From Ilyomonas sp965277535 (GTDB taxonomy: Bacteria; Bacteroidota; Bacteroidia; Chitinophagales; Chitinophagaceae), in assembly GCA_965277535.1 (NCBI GenBank), contig OZ255825.1, forward strand, positions 2,170,001-2,234,000: a DNA stretch of 64,000 nt, in the 5' to 3' direction. Shown piece after piece: positions 6,609 through 15,277 of the stretch. The notes under the pieces were generated by a model. The model ran no database searches and was not told where the DNA came from. It was given only the letters and a program-made list of their open reading frames with translations. Position 1 is the first letter of the stretch. Every line of letters starts with the position of its first letter. The position numbers and the translations under genes were made by a program.

Positions 6609-8939
6609 ATGCGATTCAGACAAAACATTTTACTTGCCTCTTTCTGCAGCCGTTTTCTTTATTTTTCAATTTGTGTTTTTTTATTTTGCGGTATTTCTCA
6701 TGCGCAGCAAGGCGCAAATGCTGAACGCTATCCGCTCATTCCTTACCCTTCTCATCTGGAAGCACAACAAGGTTCATTCATCCTTACCCCTCAAACCACA
6801 ATTGTTAGTAATGACGTTTTTAAAAATGAAACAGAACAATTGCAGTTGCTGATAAAAGAGGAGTTGGGAAAGACGTTGCCTGTTACTTCTTCAGCCCCTA
6901 ACCAAAGCAGCATTGTTTTACAAATAGATGCAAAAACAAAAAGGGAAGAAGGTTACCAGCTTTTGGTTTCACCCAATAAAATTATTATCAGCGCTAAAAC
7001 CGGCGCAGGTGCGTTCCGGGCCATCCAAACCATCCGGCAACTGATGCCGGTTGCCGCTTCTTCCGGCGCTATTTCCATTCCTTGTGTAAACATTCAGGAC
7101 GAGCCTTTGTACGCCTGGCGCGGTATGCACTTAGATGTTTCGCGGCACTTCTTTTCAATTGATTATCTGAAGAGATTTATAGACAGGATGGCGCTGTACA
7201 AAATGAATGTATTTCACCTGCATCTTACCGACGACCAGGGCTGGCGCATCGAAATCAAAAAATATCCAAAGCTAACAGAAGAAGGCGCCTGGCGAACCTT
7301 CAACAACCAGGATTCAGAATGTATGAAGCGGGCTGCCGATAACCCTGATTTTATCATTGATACATCGAACATCATTCACCGCGACGGCAAAACATTATAC
7401 GGTGGATTTTATACGCAAAACCAAATCAAAGACCTCGTTGCTTATGCTGCCTCCAAACACATTACCATCGTTCCCGAAATAGACATGCCTGGCCACATGA
7501 TGGCAGCCATCAACTCATACCCGTTTCTTTCATGTAGTGAACAAAATGGCTGGGGACAATTGTTTTCTACACCAATTTGTCCCTGCAAGGAAACTACGTT
7601 TGAGTTTGCCGAAAATGTGTTCAGCGAAATCATTGATTTGTTTCCCTCAAAATACATTCATTTGGGTGCCGATGAAGTAGAAAGGTCGAGTTGGGCGCAG
7701 TCCCCTTTGTGCAAAGAATTAATGCAAAAAGAAGGATTGAAAAATGTGGACGAACTGCAAAGCTATTTTGTAAAACGGATGGAAAAATTTTTCAACTCAA
7801 AAGGCAAAGAACTGATAGGATGGGATGAAATTTTAGAAGGTGGCGTAAGCCCAACGGCCGTGGTAATGTACTGGCGAAGCTGGGTTCCTAAAGCACCAAT
7901 AGAAGCGGCAAAGCACGGCAATAAAGTGATTATGACGCCGGGTACGCCTCTGTATTTTGATGCTCCGCCCAACAATCATTCGCTGGAAGATATTTATCAC
8001 TTCTCGGTTGTGCCCAAAGGTTTAACTCGGGAAGAAGGAAGCTACATTTTGGGCGCACAGGCAAATTTGTGGACTGAATATGTGCCTTCTGAAAACCGGG
8101 CTGATTATCTTTCGATGCCACGCATGACGGCTTTAGCAGAACGCTTGTGGGCAGGCGATAAAGGTGAGGAAGGCTTTTCTTTTTATCACAAAAGATTACA
8201 ACAACAGTTCTCACGTTTAGATGCCATGCACATTCATTATCGTTTGCCCGATGTAGCCGGCTTGGTGGAGGAAAATGTGTTTGTTGATAGCGCCGTTTTA
8301 TCGGTAACGCCACCGTTGAAAGAAATGGTGTTTCATTACACTACCGATGGTTCTTTACCTACGAAACAATCTACAGTATTAAACAAGCCACTTACCATCA
8401 CCAGCGATGTAACCATCAAGTTGGCAGGCTTTACGCAAAGTGCGCGTGGTGACATTTATACCTTGCATTATACCAAACAATCTTATCAGAAACCAGTGAC
8501 AATCAGCAATGCAGCAAGGGGTTTGCAGTGCGATTATTACAAGGCCTTTTTCAAAAATACAGGAGCTATGCAAAATAGGAAACCGGATAGTACCTTTACA
8601 ACCGATTCGATTGCCGTTGCACCAACAATACTTGCACCGAGTTTTGGCTTACAATACAAAGGATATATCAATGTTCCGCAAACGGGAGTTTATTCTTTTT
8701 ATTTGACCTGCGATGATGGCGGTGTTTTGAATATTGCTGATAAAGTGGTGGTAGATAACGATGGTTTGCATTCGGCTATCGAAAAAAGTGGTCAGATAGC
8801 ATTGGAAAAAGGAGCTCATCCCTTTGCGTTATTGTTCATAGAAGGCGGTGGTGGATATAGATTAGAACTGTTGTACAGCACAAAAGAGGCCCCAACGCAT
8901 CGGCCTGTTCCTAAAAGCTGGCTCGTACACTTACAATAA
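6609..8939 (+). CDS. Exported beta-N-acetylhexosaminidase (GH20) with PA14 domain
   Basis: A 776-residue enzyme that removes terminal GlcNAc/GalNAc from chitooligosaccharides or glycans. Order: signal peptide (1-33, ending SHAQ), GH20 N-terminal domain (about 40-165), GH20 catalytic barrel (about 170-515) with the Asp355-Glu356 pair in HLGADEVERSSW, a chitobiase C-terminal-like domain (about 555-615, YTTDGSLPTKQS) and a PA14-type carbohydrate-binding domain at the C-terminus (about 650-770, GVYSFYLTCDDGGVLNI). I start at ATG 6609 because the signal peptide begins there; the longer frame from 6474 adds 45 unlike residues. It lies 21 bp before the NagB fusion gene, so probably one operon. Confidence 0.93.
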   Translation: MRFRQNILLASFCSRFLYFSICVFLFCGISHAQQGANAERYPLIPYPSHLEAQQGSFILTPQTTIVSNDVFKNETEQLQLLIKEELGKTLPVTSSAPNQSSIVLQIDAKTKREEGYQLLVSPNKIIISAKTGAGAFRAIQTIRQLMPVAASSGAISIPCVNIQDEPLYAWRGMHLDVSRHFFSIDYLKRFIDRMALYKMNVFHLHLTDDQGWRIEIKKYPKLTEEGAWRTFNNQDSECMKRAADNPDFIIDTSNIIHRDGKTLYGGFYTQNQIKDLVAYAASKHITIVPEIDMPGHMMAAINSYPFLSCSEQNGWGQLFSTPICPCKETTFEFAENVFSEIIDLFPSKYIHLGADEVERSSWAQSPLCKELMQKEGLKNVDELQSYFVKRMEKFFNSKGKELIGWDEILEGGVSPTAVVMYWRSWVPKAPIEAAKHGNKVIMTPGTPLYFDAPPNNHSLEDIYHFSVVPKGLTREEGSYILGAQANLWTEYVPSENRADYLSMPRMTALAERLWAGDKGEEGFSFYHKRLQQQFSRLDAMHIHYRLPDVAGLVEENVFVDSAVLSVTPPLKEMVFHYTTDGSLPTKQSTVLNKPLTITSDVTIKLAGFTQSARGDIYTLHYTKQSYQKPVTISNAARGLQCDYYKAFFKNTGAMQNRKPDSTFTTDSIAVAPTILAPSFGLQYKGYINVPQTGVYSFYLTCDDGGVLNIADKVVVDNDGLHSAIEKSGQIALEKGAHPFALLFIEGGGGYRLELLYSTKEAPTHRPVPKSWLVHLQ

Positions 8940-8960
8940 ACTTTTATTTTTATTGAAATT

Positions 8961-10883
8961 ATGGCAAGATTAAACTTACTGGAAGAAACACGTTTTGAAA
9001 AGCTGCCGGTTACGGTGTATCCCAACCGCCAAACAGCTTCAATAGAAGTGGCGCGGCGCATTGCAGCTATTATCACTTCTAAACAACATCGCGGCGAAGC
9101 TGCTGTATTGGGATTGGCTACCGGCGATACCCCTGTTAATGTGTATCAGGAACTGGTGCGAATGCACAAGGAAGAAGACTTAAGCTTCGCCAATGTCATC
9201 ACCTTTAACCTGGATGAATACTATCCCATGCAGCCTGATGCAAGGCAGAGTTATGTGAAATTTATGAACGAGCATTTGTTCAATCATATCAATATTGACA
9301 GAGCTAACATTCACATTCCCGATGGCACTCTTGCACAAAAAGACATTACCGAATTTTGCCTCGATTATGAAAAGAAAATAGAAGCGCTTGGCGGTTTGGA
9401 TTTGCAGATATTAGGCATCGGTCGTACAGGTCATATCGGCTTCAATGAGCCAGGCTCGGCGCCCAATTCAGGAACCCGTTTGGTAACGCTTGCCGACCTT
9501 ACCCGCCGTGATGCTTCGCGCGAATTTGGTGCAAAAGAAAACGTGCCTTCTAAAGCCATTACCATGGGCATCGGCACCATTTTAAAGGCACGCGAAATTA
9601 TCCTGATGGCGTGGAACAAAAACAAAGCTACCATCCTTAAAAAAGCAGTAGAAGGCGAAATTACATCGCGTGTTCCGGCAACCTATTTACAATTGTCTGA
9701 TAAGATAGAATTTGTACTCGACAGTGATGCCGCAAGTGAGCTTACGCGCTTTGATACACCGTGGCTGGTGAAGGACTGCCAATGGACAGAAAAGCTGATA
9801 AGAAAAGCGGTGATCTGGCTATCGTTTAAAGAAGATAAACCCATTTTAAAACTCACTGACGAAGATTATAACAACAATGGTATGAGCCAGTTGGTTACGC
9901 AAAAAGGACCGGCTTATAACATCAACATGAGTGTGTTTAACAAGATGCAGCACACCATTACCGGCTGGCCCGGTGGCAAACCCAACACCGATGATACCAA
10001 CCGCCCCGAACGCTCAGAGCCTGCTAAAAAAAGAGTGATTATTTTCTCGCCGCACCCCGATGATGATGTGATTTCGATGGGTGGCACATTCATTCGTTTG
10101 GTTGATCAGCACCATGATGTGCATGTGGCTTATCAAACATCAGGCAACACAGCAGTTTGGGATGATGATGTATTGCGATATATTGAGTTTGCCATTGACT
10201 TTAATAAAAGTATGCATGAAAGCAGCAATGGTTTGGGTGATGTATATAAAGAGATGCGCGATTTTATGCAAAAAAAGAAACCCAATGAAGTTGACATTGC
10301 TACACTCCGCACAGCAAAAGGTTTGATTCGCAAAACGGAAGCCATTGCCGGCGCACGTTATGCAGGCTTGCCCGATGATCACATTCATTTTATGGCACTT
10401 CCGTTTTACGAAACCGGCAAAACCAAAAAGAACCCTGTAAGCCAGTTGGATGTTGATTTGACCAAAGAATTATTACAACACGTAAAGCCTCACCAGGTGT
10501 TTACGGCAGGCGATTTTGCCGATCCGCACGGCACACACATCGTTTGCTTTAGAATTATAATGGAAGCGCTTACACAATTGCGCAGCAGCGGGGAAGAATG
10601 GGTGAAAGATTGTTGGGTGTGGATGTACCGCGGCGCATGGCACGAGTTTGAGCCTTATGAAATTGAGATGGCGGTTCCGCTTTCGCCACAGGAAGTGATC
10701 AGGAAACGCAATGCCATTTTTAAACACCAATCGCAAAAAGATATTCCTGTGTTTCCGGGCGATGATTCACGCGAATTCTGGATACGCGCTGCCGAACGCA
10801 ACCGCGAAACGGCAAAGATTTACGATAAGCTGGGGCTGGCAAATTATGAAGCCATGGAAGCCTTTGTGAGATGGAAATATTAA
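8961..10883 (+). CDS. nagB: Glucosamine-6-phosphate deaminase fused to LmbE/PIG-L deacetylase-like domain
   Basis: A 640-residue two-domain protein. Residues about 1-270 are NagB, converting glucosamine-6-phosphate to fructose-6-phosphate and ammonia: VITFNLDEYYPM and GIGRTGHIGFNEPGS carry the active-site Asp and His/Glu. Residues about 350-640 are an LmbE/PIG-L domain with the zinc motif FSPHPDDDVIS (His near 365) and ADPHGTH near the end, suggesting N-deacetylation of a GlcNAc derivative. This fusion is known in Bacteroidota. With the upstream GH20 enzyme it forms an amino-sugar catabolic pair: GlcNAc release, deacetylation and deamination. No nagA-type deacetylase is nearby, so I infer the LmbE half may supply that step. 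Confidence 0.92.
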   Translation: MARLNLLEETRFEKLPVTVYPNRQTASIEVARRIAAIITSKQHRGEAAVLGLATGDTPVNVYQELVRMHKEEDLSFANVITFNLDEYYPMQPDARQSYVKFMNEHLFNHINIDRANIHIPDGTLAQKDITEFCLDYEKKIEALGGLDLQILGIGRTGHIGFNEPGSAPNSGTRLVTLADLTRRDASREFGAKENVPSKAITMGIGTILKAREIILMAWNKNKATILKKAVEGEITSRVPATYLQLSDKIEFVLDSDAASELTRFDTPWLVKDCQWTEKLIRKAVIWLSFKEDKPILKLTDEDYNNNGMSQLVTQKGPAYNINMSVFNKMQHTITGWPGGKPNTDDTNRPERSEPAKKRVIIFSPHPDDDVISMGGTFIRLVDQHHDVHVAYQTSGNTAVWDDDVLRYIEFAIDFNKSMHESSNGLGDVYKEMRDFMQKKKPNEVDIATLRTAKGLIRKTEAIAGARYAGLPDDHIHFMALPFYETGKTKKNPVSQLDVDLTKELLQHVKPHQVFTAGDFADPHGTHIVCFRIIMEALTQLRSSGEEWVKDCWVWMYRGAWHEFEPYEIEMAVPLSPQEVIRKRNAIFKHQSQKDIPVFPGDDSREFWIRAAERNRETAKIYDKLGLANYEAMEAFVRWKY

Positions 10884-10940
10884 CCCCGATTTTATACGAT
10901 TTTTCTGATTGTGCAGATTTGGTTTTGCCTTAAAAATTTT

Positions 10941-11024
10941 TACCGCAGAGAAAGAAGAAACAGGAGTTTTCGCAGAGGGAAAAGTTCTCTGTGAAACCTT
11001 TTTCATTCTTGTTCCCTGCGGTTT
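10941..11024. repeat. CCGCAGAG...CTGCGG dispersed palindromic repeat
   Basis: An imperfect inverted element: ACCGCAGAGAAAGAAGAAAC on the left and a TTCTTGTTCCCTGCGGT-like right end, with an inner CGCAGAGGGA / TTCTCTGTG pair. It fills the gap between the convergent NagB fusion (+) and lpxK (-) and may act as a weak terminator for both. Confidence 0.6.
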
Positions 11025-11103
11025 TGTTTTACCAAAATTTTTATCCATCGTGCCTTCAAAAAAACTTATTAGGTGAATCAGAATAATCCTTCAAAATCCC
11101 GGT

Positions 11104-12168
11104 TCAGAAATCATCAATAAAGCTTCTTACCAACCCATCGAATTTCTCTTCTCCTCCAAATAAAAAATTTGGTTTTATGGGCAAAACAAAAAGCGGTACG
11201 TTTTGCAATTGCTCATGAAACTTATACAACCGTACAGCATCTTTTTCAGTAGTGAGAATGAGTTTATTGCTGCTCTCTATCTCATCAAATTCGTGTTTGA
11301 TTTTTTGTAAATCATCTATCGAAAAAATATGATGATCGCTATACAGCAACTCATCATAAGTGGCAGTACATTCTTCCATATATTTCTTTAATGGTTTTGG
11401 ATTGGCAATGCCGCAAACCAGCAATACGCTTGTATTTGGCGTAAGCAACGTTGTTTCTTTTGTAAGAATATGATATGGCTTTTCGTACTGCAACGAAGTA
11501 AAAAAAAGATGTTGCTGAGAAGTTAGATGAATGCGCTTTGCAATGTTGTTTTTTTCTTCTTTCTTCATGCTGAAAGGGCACTTGGTAACTACAATGATTT
11601 GCGCCCGTTTGTATGACTTCCTTTGGTCGCGCAAATCGCCGGATGGTAAAAACCAATCGTTATAAAATAAATTGCTGCATTCGGTTAGTAAAATATTCAA
11701 CCCTGCATTCACGTAGCGGTGCTGAAACGCATCGTCTAAAATAATAACATCGGTTTCCGGCTTATCATGCAACAACTGTGGAATGGCTACCAGTCGTTCT
11801 TCGCCAACCGCTACTGCAACTTGCTGAAACTTGTTGTGAAACTGCATTGGCTCATCACCAATTTCCAAAGCGGTTGTTGTTTCGTTTGCCAGTGCATAGC
11901 CTTTGGTTTTGCGCTTGTATCCACGGCTTAAGGTAGCGACATGATAATCGTCTTGCAAAGTCTGGATTAAATATTCTACCATCGGGCTTTTACCCGTTCC
12001 GCCAACAGAAAGATTGCCTACGCAGATGAGAGGAAAATTAAACGTTGCCGACTTAATTATCTTCTTATCAAATAACCAATTTCTAATGGTTATTATCAAG
12101 CCATACAACAGGGCGAACGGCAACAGCAGTATGCGAAAAGAACGCAAAAACAAAGTATTAAAATTCAT
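11104..12168 (-). CDS. lpxK: Tetraacyldisaccharide 4'-kinase
   Basis: A 354-residue lipid A kinase that phosphorylates the 4' position of the tetraacyl-disaccharide-1-phosphate at the inner membrane. An N-terminal membrane anchor (about 8-28) precedes the Walker A motif GGTGKS at residues 56-61; the family motif GDEPMQFH is at about 101-108 and LDDAFQHR follows near 146-153. Length is typical. Its start overlaps the end of the upstream folate gene by 11 bp, so the two are translationally coupled though functionally unrelated. Confidence 0.95.
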   Translation of the reverse strand: MNFNTLFLRSFRILLLPFALLYGLIITIRNWLFDKKIIKSATFNFPLICVGNLSVGGTGKSPMVEYLIQTLQDDYHVATLSRGYKRKTKGYALANETTTALEIGDEPMQFHNKFQQVAVAVGEERLVAIPQLLHDKPETDVIILDDAFQHRYVNAGLNILLTECSNLFYNDWFLPSGDLRDQRKSYKRAQIIVVTKCPFSMKKEEKNNIAKRIHLTSQQHLFFTSLQYEKPYHILTKETTLLTPNTSVLLVCGIANPKPLKKYMEECTATYDELLYSDHHIFSIDDLQKIKHEFDEIESSNKLILTTEKDAVRLYKFHEQLQNVPLFVLPIKPNFLFGGEEKFDGLVRSFIDDF

Positions 12169-12727
12169 AGATAGAGTGGGGTGTGATGCAATAGTTTACC
12201 GGCACGTCGTGTTCATGTTTATCATCAATGTTTGCAACAGGTTCAAAGTAACTAAAACTTATTTTGATAATATCTTCGCGGCACTGCTGTAAATAGCGGT
12301 CATAAAACCCTTTGCCATAGCCTACGCGATAACCATTGACATCGCAAATGAGCAGAGGCACAAACACCAAATCTATTTCGTTTGGAGGGATAATATTATC
12401 ACCAATGGGTTCGTTGATTTGTGCCTCATTCATCCTAAATTCAGTGTCTTCATCAACCGCAATAGCTTGCAAGGAATAGTTGGCAAAATCGGTTTTCGGA
12501 TAAGCGATTTCTAAGTTAGGAATGATGTGTTGTAAATAGCGCGAAAACAAATGTGTTTGCGGCTCGGCGGTGTGTGGCATCGGCTCGTAGGAAAGTAAAG
12601 TTTGCACGTTTTCAAACGATACCTTTTGAAATTGTATAAGCAGCAAATCGTCCAGCTTCATCTTTTCTTTTTCAGATAATGCCAGCCGCTTCGCTTTGTA
12701 TTCGATGCGCAGTTCTTTTTTCGTCAT
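12158..12727 (-). CDS. 5-formyltetrahydrofolate cyclo-ligase
   Basis: A 189-residue 5-FTHF cyclo-ligase (MTHFS/YgfA family), which converts 5-formyl-THF to 5,10-methenyl-THF with ATP. The C-terminal signature GYRVGYGKGFYDRYL (about 130-144) and the N-terminal MTKKELRIEYKAKRLAL are typical. I start at ATG 12725-12727; an open frame continues 26 codons upstream but lacks similarity to the family and crosses the promoter-like site at 12742. It overlaps lpxK by 11 bp. Confidence 0.9.
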   Translation of the reverse strand: MTKKELRIEYKAKRLALSEKEKMKLDDLLLIQFQKVSFENVQTLLSYEPMPHTAEPQTHLFSRYLQHIIPNLEIAYPKTDFANYSLQAIAVDEDTEFRMNEAQINEPIGDNIIPPNEIDLVFVPLLICDVNGYRVGYGKGFYDRYLQQCREDIIKISFSYFEPVANIDDKHEHDVPVNYCITPHSIYEF

Positions 12728-12741
12728 TTTATTTTGCTTCG

Positions 12742-12771
12742 CAAATAAAGCATATTTGGTTGTGTTCTCAA
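12742..12771 (-). promoter_or_regulatory. Candidate promoter of the cyclo-ligase/lpxK operon
   Basis: On the reverse strand TTG (12769-12771), a 19-bp spacer and TTTATTTG (12742-12749), one mismatch from TAnnTTTG, end 14 bp before the ATG at 12727. Confidence 0.35.
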
Positions 12772-12824
12772 ACGCATGATGGGTACACCTTTTCTGGCAG
12801 TACACTCATCATAGCTGATTTTGC

Positions 12825-12986
12825 AATGTTCCGTAGGAACAGTAGGTGGGTAGAAAATGGCGCAAAAACAAAGATGGCTCCGTTCCATCGGAACGGTACA
12901 AAAAATTAAAACAAGTATCGTTCCGATGGAACGAGGTTTTTATACATCCTTTTTCTACTACCCACCTGCTGTTCCTACGGAACATT
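12825..12986. repeat. Four-hairpin GTTCC-N3-GGAAC inverted-repeat element
   Basis: The outer arms 12825-12850 and 12961-12986 are inverses with one mismatch over 26 bp, and each contains its own hairpin (GTTCCGTAGGAAC / GTTCCTACGGAAC). Two inner hairpins, CGTTCCATCGGAACG (12881-12895) and CGTTCCGATGGAACG (12919-12933), are also inverses of one another. The 162-bp unit is therefore a nested palindrome made of four small hairpins. There is no transposase, so it resembles a MITE or a structured RNA element. Confidence 0.7.
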
Positions 12987-13111
12987 TTAAGAACTATTAT
13001 TTCATACACGCTAACAGATGGAAAACACGACCATCATGTAGATAAAAGCACATCCACATATTTTTTGCAAAAACAAACCTTACAAATTTGGGCAAAAACA
13101 AACTCAAACAT

Positions 13112-13756
13112 TCATTGCAAATATCTCAATAAAGGTTCTCTTACTATCATCGCCTGTTGTTGTACAAACGCTTTATTTATCTTCTCAGCCAACGGCAATG
13201 ATGAAATTTTTGGGTAGCCGCTCCAGCCAACAATTTCATCTTCATAGTTCATGTAACTATCATTGAATATCCAGCCCAGCACATCAATGTTGCTGGCTTT
13301 GCAAACGCTTGCCGTTAATAAAGAATGATTGATGCTGCCTAAATAATTGCGGCTTACCAGTATCACTTTGGCCTGCAGCTTTTTTATCAAATCAATCATA
13401 AATTGAGTTTCGTTTAGTGGTACCAACAAACCACCTGCACCTTCGATGATGATGAATGGTGAGTTGTGAGTTGTGAGTTGTGAATAAACTTGATAAATCG
13501 TTTCTAAGTCAATTGTAATACCTTCTTCCCTTGCTGCAATGTGCGGCGAAGCAGGCAGTTGTAATTTATAAACTTCGGGATAGATGATTGTGTTGGTATT
13601 GGATATTAAATCTTTCACCGTTGCAGCGTCGGTACCATCATCAAAGCCAGCTTGCACCGGCTTCCAATAGGCCGCGTCCAAAGCTTCTACAACAATTGCC
13701 GACGCTACCGTTTTACCAATTCCTGTTCCGATGCCTGTGATGAAAATAGACTGCAT
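13112..13756 (-). CDS. bioD: Dethiobiotin synthetase
   Basis: A 214-residue enzyme forming dethiobiotin from diaminopelargonate, CO2 and ATP in biotin synthesis. P-loop GIGTGIGKT at residues 8-16, substrate-binding WKPVQAG at 31-37 and IEGAGGLLVPL near 109-119 are intact. No other bio gene is adjacent. A stretch encoding YSQLTTHNSP contains three tandem TGAGTTG units (on the + strand) just before the IEGAGG motif, which looks like a repeat tolerated in the coding sequence. Confidence 0.93.
   Translation of the reverse strand: MQSIFITGIGTGIGKTVASAIVVEALDAAYWKPVQAGFDDGTDAATVKDLISNTNTIIYPEVYKLQLPASPHIAAREEGITIDLETIYQVYSQLTTHNSPFIIIEGAGGLLVPLNETQFMIDLIKKLQAKVILVSRNYLGSINHSLLTASVCKASNIDVLGWIFNDSYMNYEDEIVGWSGYPKISSLPLAEKINKAFVQQQAMIVREPLLRYLQ
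13460..13483. repeat. Tandem TGAGTTG repeat inside bioD
   Basis: Three perfect 7-bp units (13460-13480) plus TGA. The same kind of CAACTCACAACTCA string is often seen between genes in this group (from memory); here it is in frame within bioD, coding QLTTHNS. Confidence 0.6.
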
Positions 13757-13857
13757 TCAAATGACTTTTTCAGGTAAAAACAAATTTGGTGTTTATAATC
13801 ACTGCCAGTACCTATAGCCCTTCTCTACTTGTGGAGAAGGGTTGGGATGAAGGTTTA

Positions 13858-14388
13858 CTAAAAAAATGAAAACACCGTAGTTCCATAATTGCGCTGAAAC
13901 TGAAAGCCAGCATAGCTTTCATAATTATTGCGTGGTGTGTGTTCCAACACAAAAAAACCATTAGGCAACAAGAGTTGTCTGGTTATAATCTGACTTGGCA
14001 ATTCATCAATGGTGGTTAACGCGTATGGCGGACCTGCGAAAATGAAATTGAACTTTGTGGTGCAGGTGGCGATGTATTGAAACACATCCATCATTAGTAC
14101 GGTTGCATTTTCAATTTTTAAAAGGTCAATGTTTTTTTTGATAAATTGAAACATCTCCTTATCGCGCTCAATAATAGTAAGTGACGCCGCGCCGCGCGAT
14201 GCCAGTTCGTAAGAGATGCTGCCTGTACCGCCAAACAAATCGAGCGCCGCAATGCCATCAAAGCTTATTCGGTTTTGTAAAATGTTGAACAAACCTTCCT
14301 TTGCAATGTCGGTTGTTGGGCGCGTGTTGGGCATGTTTGCCGGTGGATTGATTCGCCTTCCACCCAAAGAGCCGGAAATGATTCTCAT
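13858..14388 (-). CDS. rsmD: 16S rRNA (guanine-966-N2)-methyltransferase, atypical GPPY motif
   Basis: A 176-residue RsmD-type class I methyltransferase, expected to methylate G966 of 16S rRNA. N-terminal MRIISGSLGGRRINPPANMPNTRPTTDIAKEGLFNIL and the SAM-binding LDLFGGTGSISYELASRGA (about 50-68) are classic. The catalytic motif, normally DPPY or NPPY, reads FAGPPYAL (about 117-124), so the first residue is Gly. The rest is intact. The start overlaps the DUF3822 stop by 4 bp (ATGA-type), a coupling often seen in Bacteroidota. Confidence 0.88.
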   Translation of the reverse strand: MRIISGSLGGRRINPPANMPNTRPTTDIAKEGLFNILQNRISFDGIAALDLFGGTGSISYELASRGAASLTIIERDKEMFQFIKKNIDLLKIENATVLMMDVFQYIATCTTKFNFIFAGPPYALTTIDELPSQIITRQLLLPNGFFVLEHTPRNNYESYAGFQFQRNYGTTVFSFF

Positions 14389-15179
14389 GTTGTGGGCAAG
14401 TGATACGTGGTAAAATAATGCGCCGGATATTCGTTATTGATTTTGCCCTTTTTGGTAAACTGAATATTGCTGACGTACAAATAAATTTCTTTGTACAGAG
14501 CCGATGTTTCGTCAATAAAACCTGAAAGAAAAACCGAAGTACTTTCCCGGCTCATCCCTAAATTATCAAGCGTGTTTAAGATGTGATAAACGGCTTCCTG
14601 CGGCGTAGCAAAGCGATACACTGTTGCCAGTTGCAACACCTCGTTCTGCAAAGCCATTACAATAAAATGCGACTGATAAAACTGCAAAAACAAACTATTG
14701 TTTTTGCCCTTATTTTGTTGCAACAGAGTGTACACTTTATGTGAATGTGCAGCACCTGGTATTTGTTGTGTGATAATTTTATAAAGGATAGAATCGGCAG
14801 TAAAAACAAACGTATAATCCTGTAATGATTGACAGATAGGTGCCGACTGAAAGCTTTGGCTGTTTACCAAACTTAAATAAGTTACTGCATTTTGTGCGGT
14901 GAACTTATCATTGGGAATGCACATAAAATTGGCGTTCTCCCACACAATTTCCTGCGATGGAAATTGATTGCTTAATAAAACGGAACGCTGCTTCAGTTCG
15001 CGGAAAACATCTATAAAACCACCTTCAGTGTTATCATAGGTAAACGTAAAATATTCGAGTGCCGTAAAATCGCCATCGCTACCTGTACACCAACAGGTAA
15101 GATGAGCCGCGCCGATTTCTATATGAAGCGGATGGCTTTCTTCGGGATGTGTATAAATAGAAAATAGTTTCTGAACCAT
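14385..15179 (-). CDS. DUF3822 family protein
   Basis: A 264-residue protein matching DUF3822, a Bacteroidota family usually located directly upstream of rsmD, as here. The family has been placed among actin-like ATPase folds, but its role is unknown. There is no signal peptide or membrane helix. The conserved segments are EYFTFTYDNTEG, the middle YTFVFTADSILYK strand and the C-terminal VFLSGFIDETSALYKEI. A small role in ribosome or RNA modification is suggested only by its neighbour. It lies 214 bp from the divergent SusC start. Confidence 0.85.
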   Translation of the reverse strand: MVQKLFSIYTHPEESHPLHIEIGAAHLTCWCTGSDGDFTALEYFTFTYDNTEGGFIDVFRELKQRSVLLSNQFPSQEIVWENANFMCIPNDKFTAQNAVTYLSLVNSQSFQSAPICQSLQDYTFVFTADSILYKIITQQIPGAAHSHKVYTLLQQNKGKNNSLFLQFYQSHFIVMALQNEVLQLATVYRFATPQEAVYHILNTLDNLGMSRESTSVFLSGFIDETSALYKEIYLYVSNIQFTKKGKINNEYPAHYFTTYHLPTT

Positions 15180-15277
15180 ATAAGCGCTGCAATAATTAGC
15201 AGCGCAAAGTAAAGGAAAATGAACAGGGAGAAAAGGCAGCGTTTATAAGTTATCACTTGTCATATAGATAACATTTT

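Larger units (their letters stand above)
12728..13111. other. 384-bp intergenic stretch holding the four-hairpin element
   Basis: Between the cyclo-ligase and bioD there is no credible gene. It contains the candidate promoter at 12742, the palindromic element at 12825-12986 and three exact copies of the iterated word GCAAAAACAAA (12862, 13067, 13092), the densest cluster in the window. Short frames on both strands that begin MFRRNSRWV are simply the two halves of the inverted repeat. Confidence 0.6.

Noticed and set aside
12825..12986. CRISPR array
   Set aside because: The hairpins are mirror images in a nested palindrome with unequal spacing, not direct repeats with unique spacers; no cas genes in the window.
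12679..13009. Short proteins beginning MFRRNSRWV on both strands
   Set aside because: They are translations of the two arms of the same inverted repeat and share the start by symmetry, so coding is unlikely.
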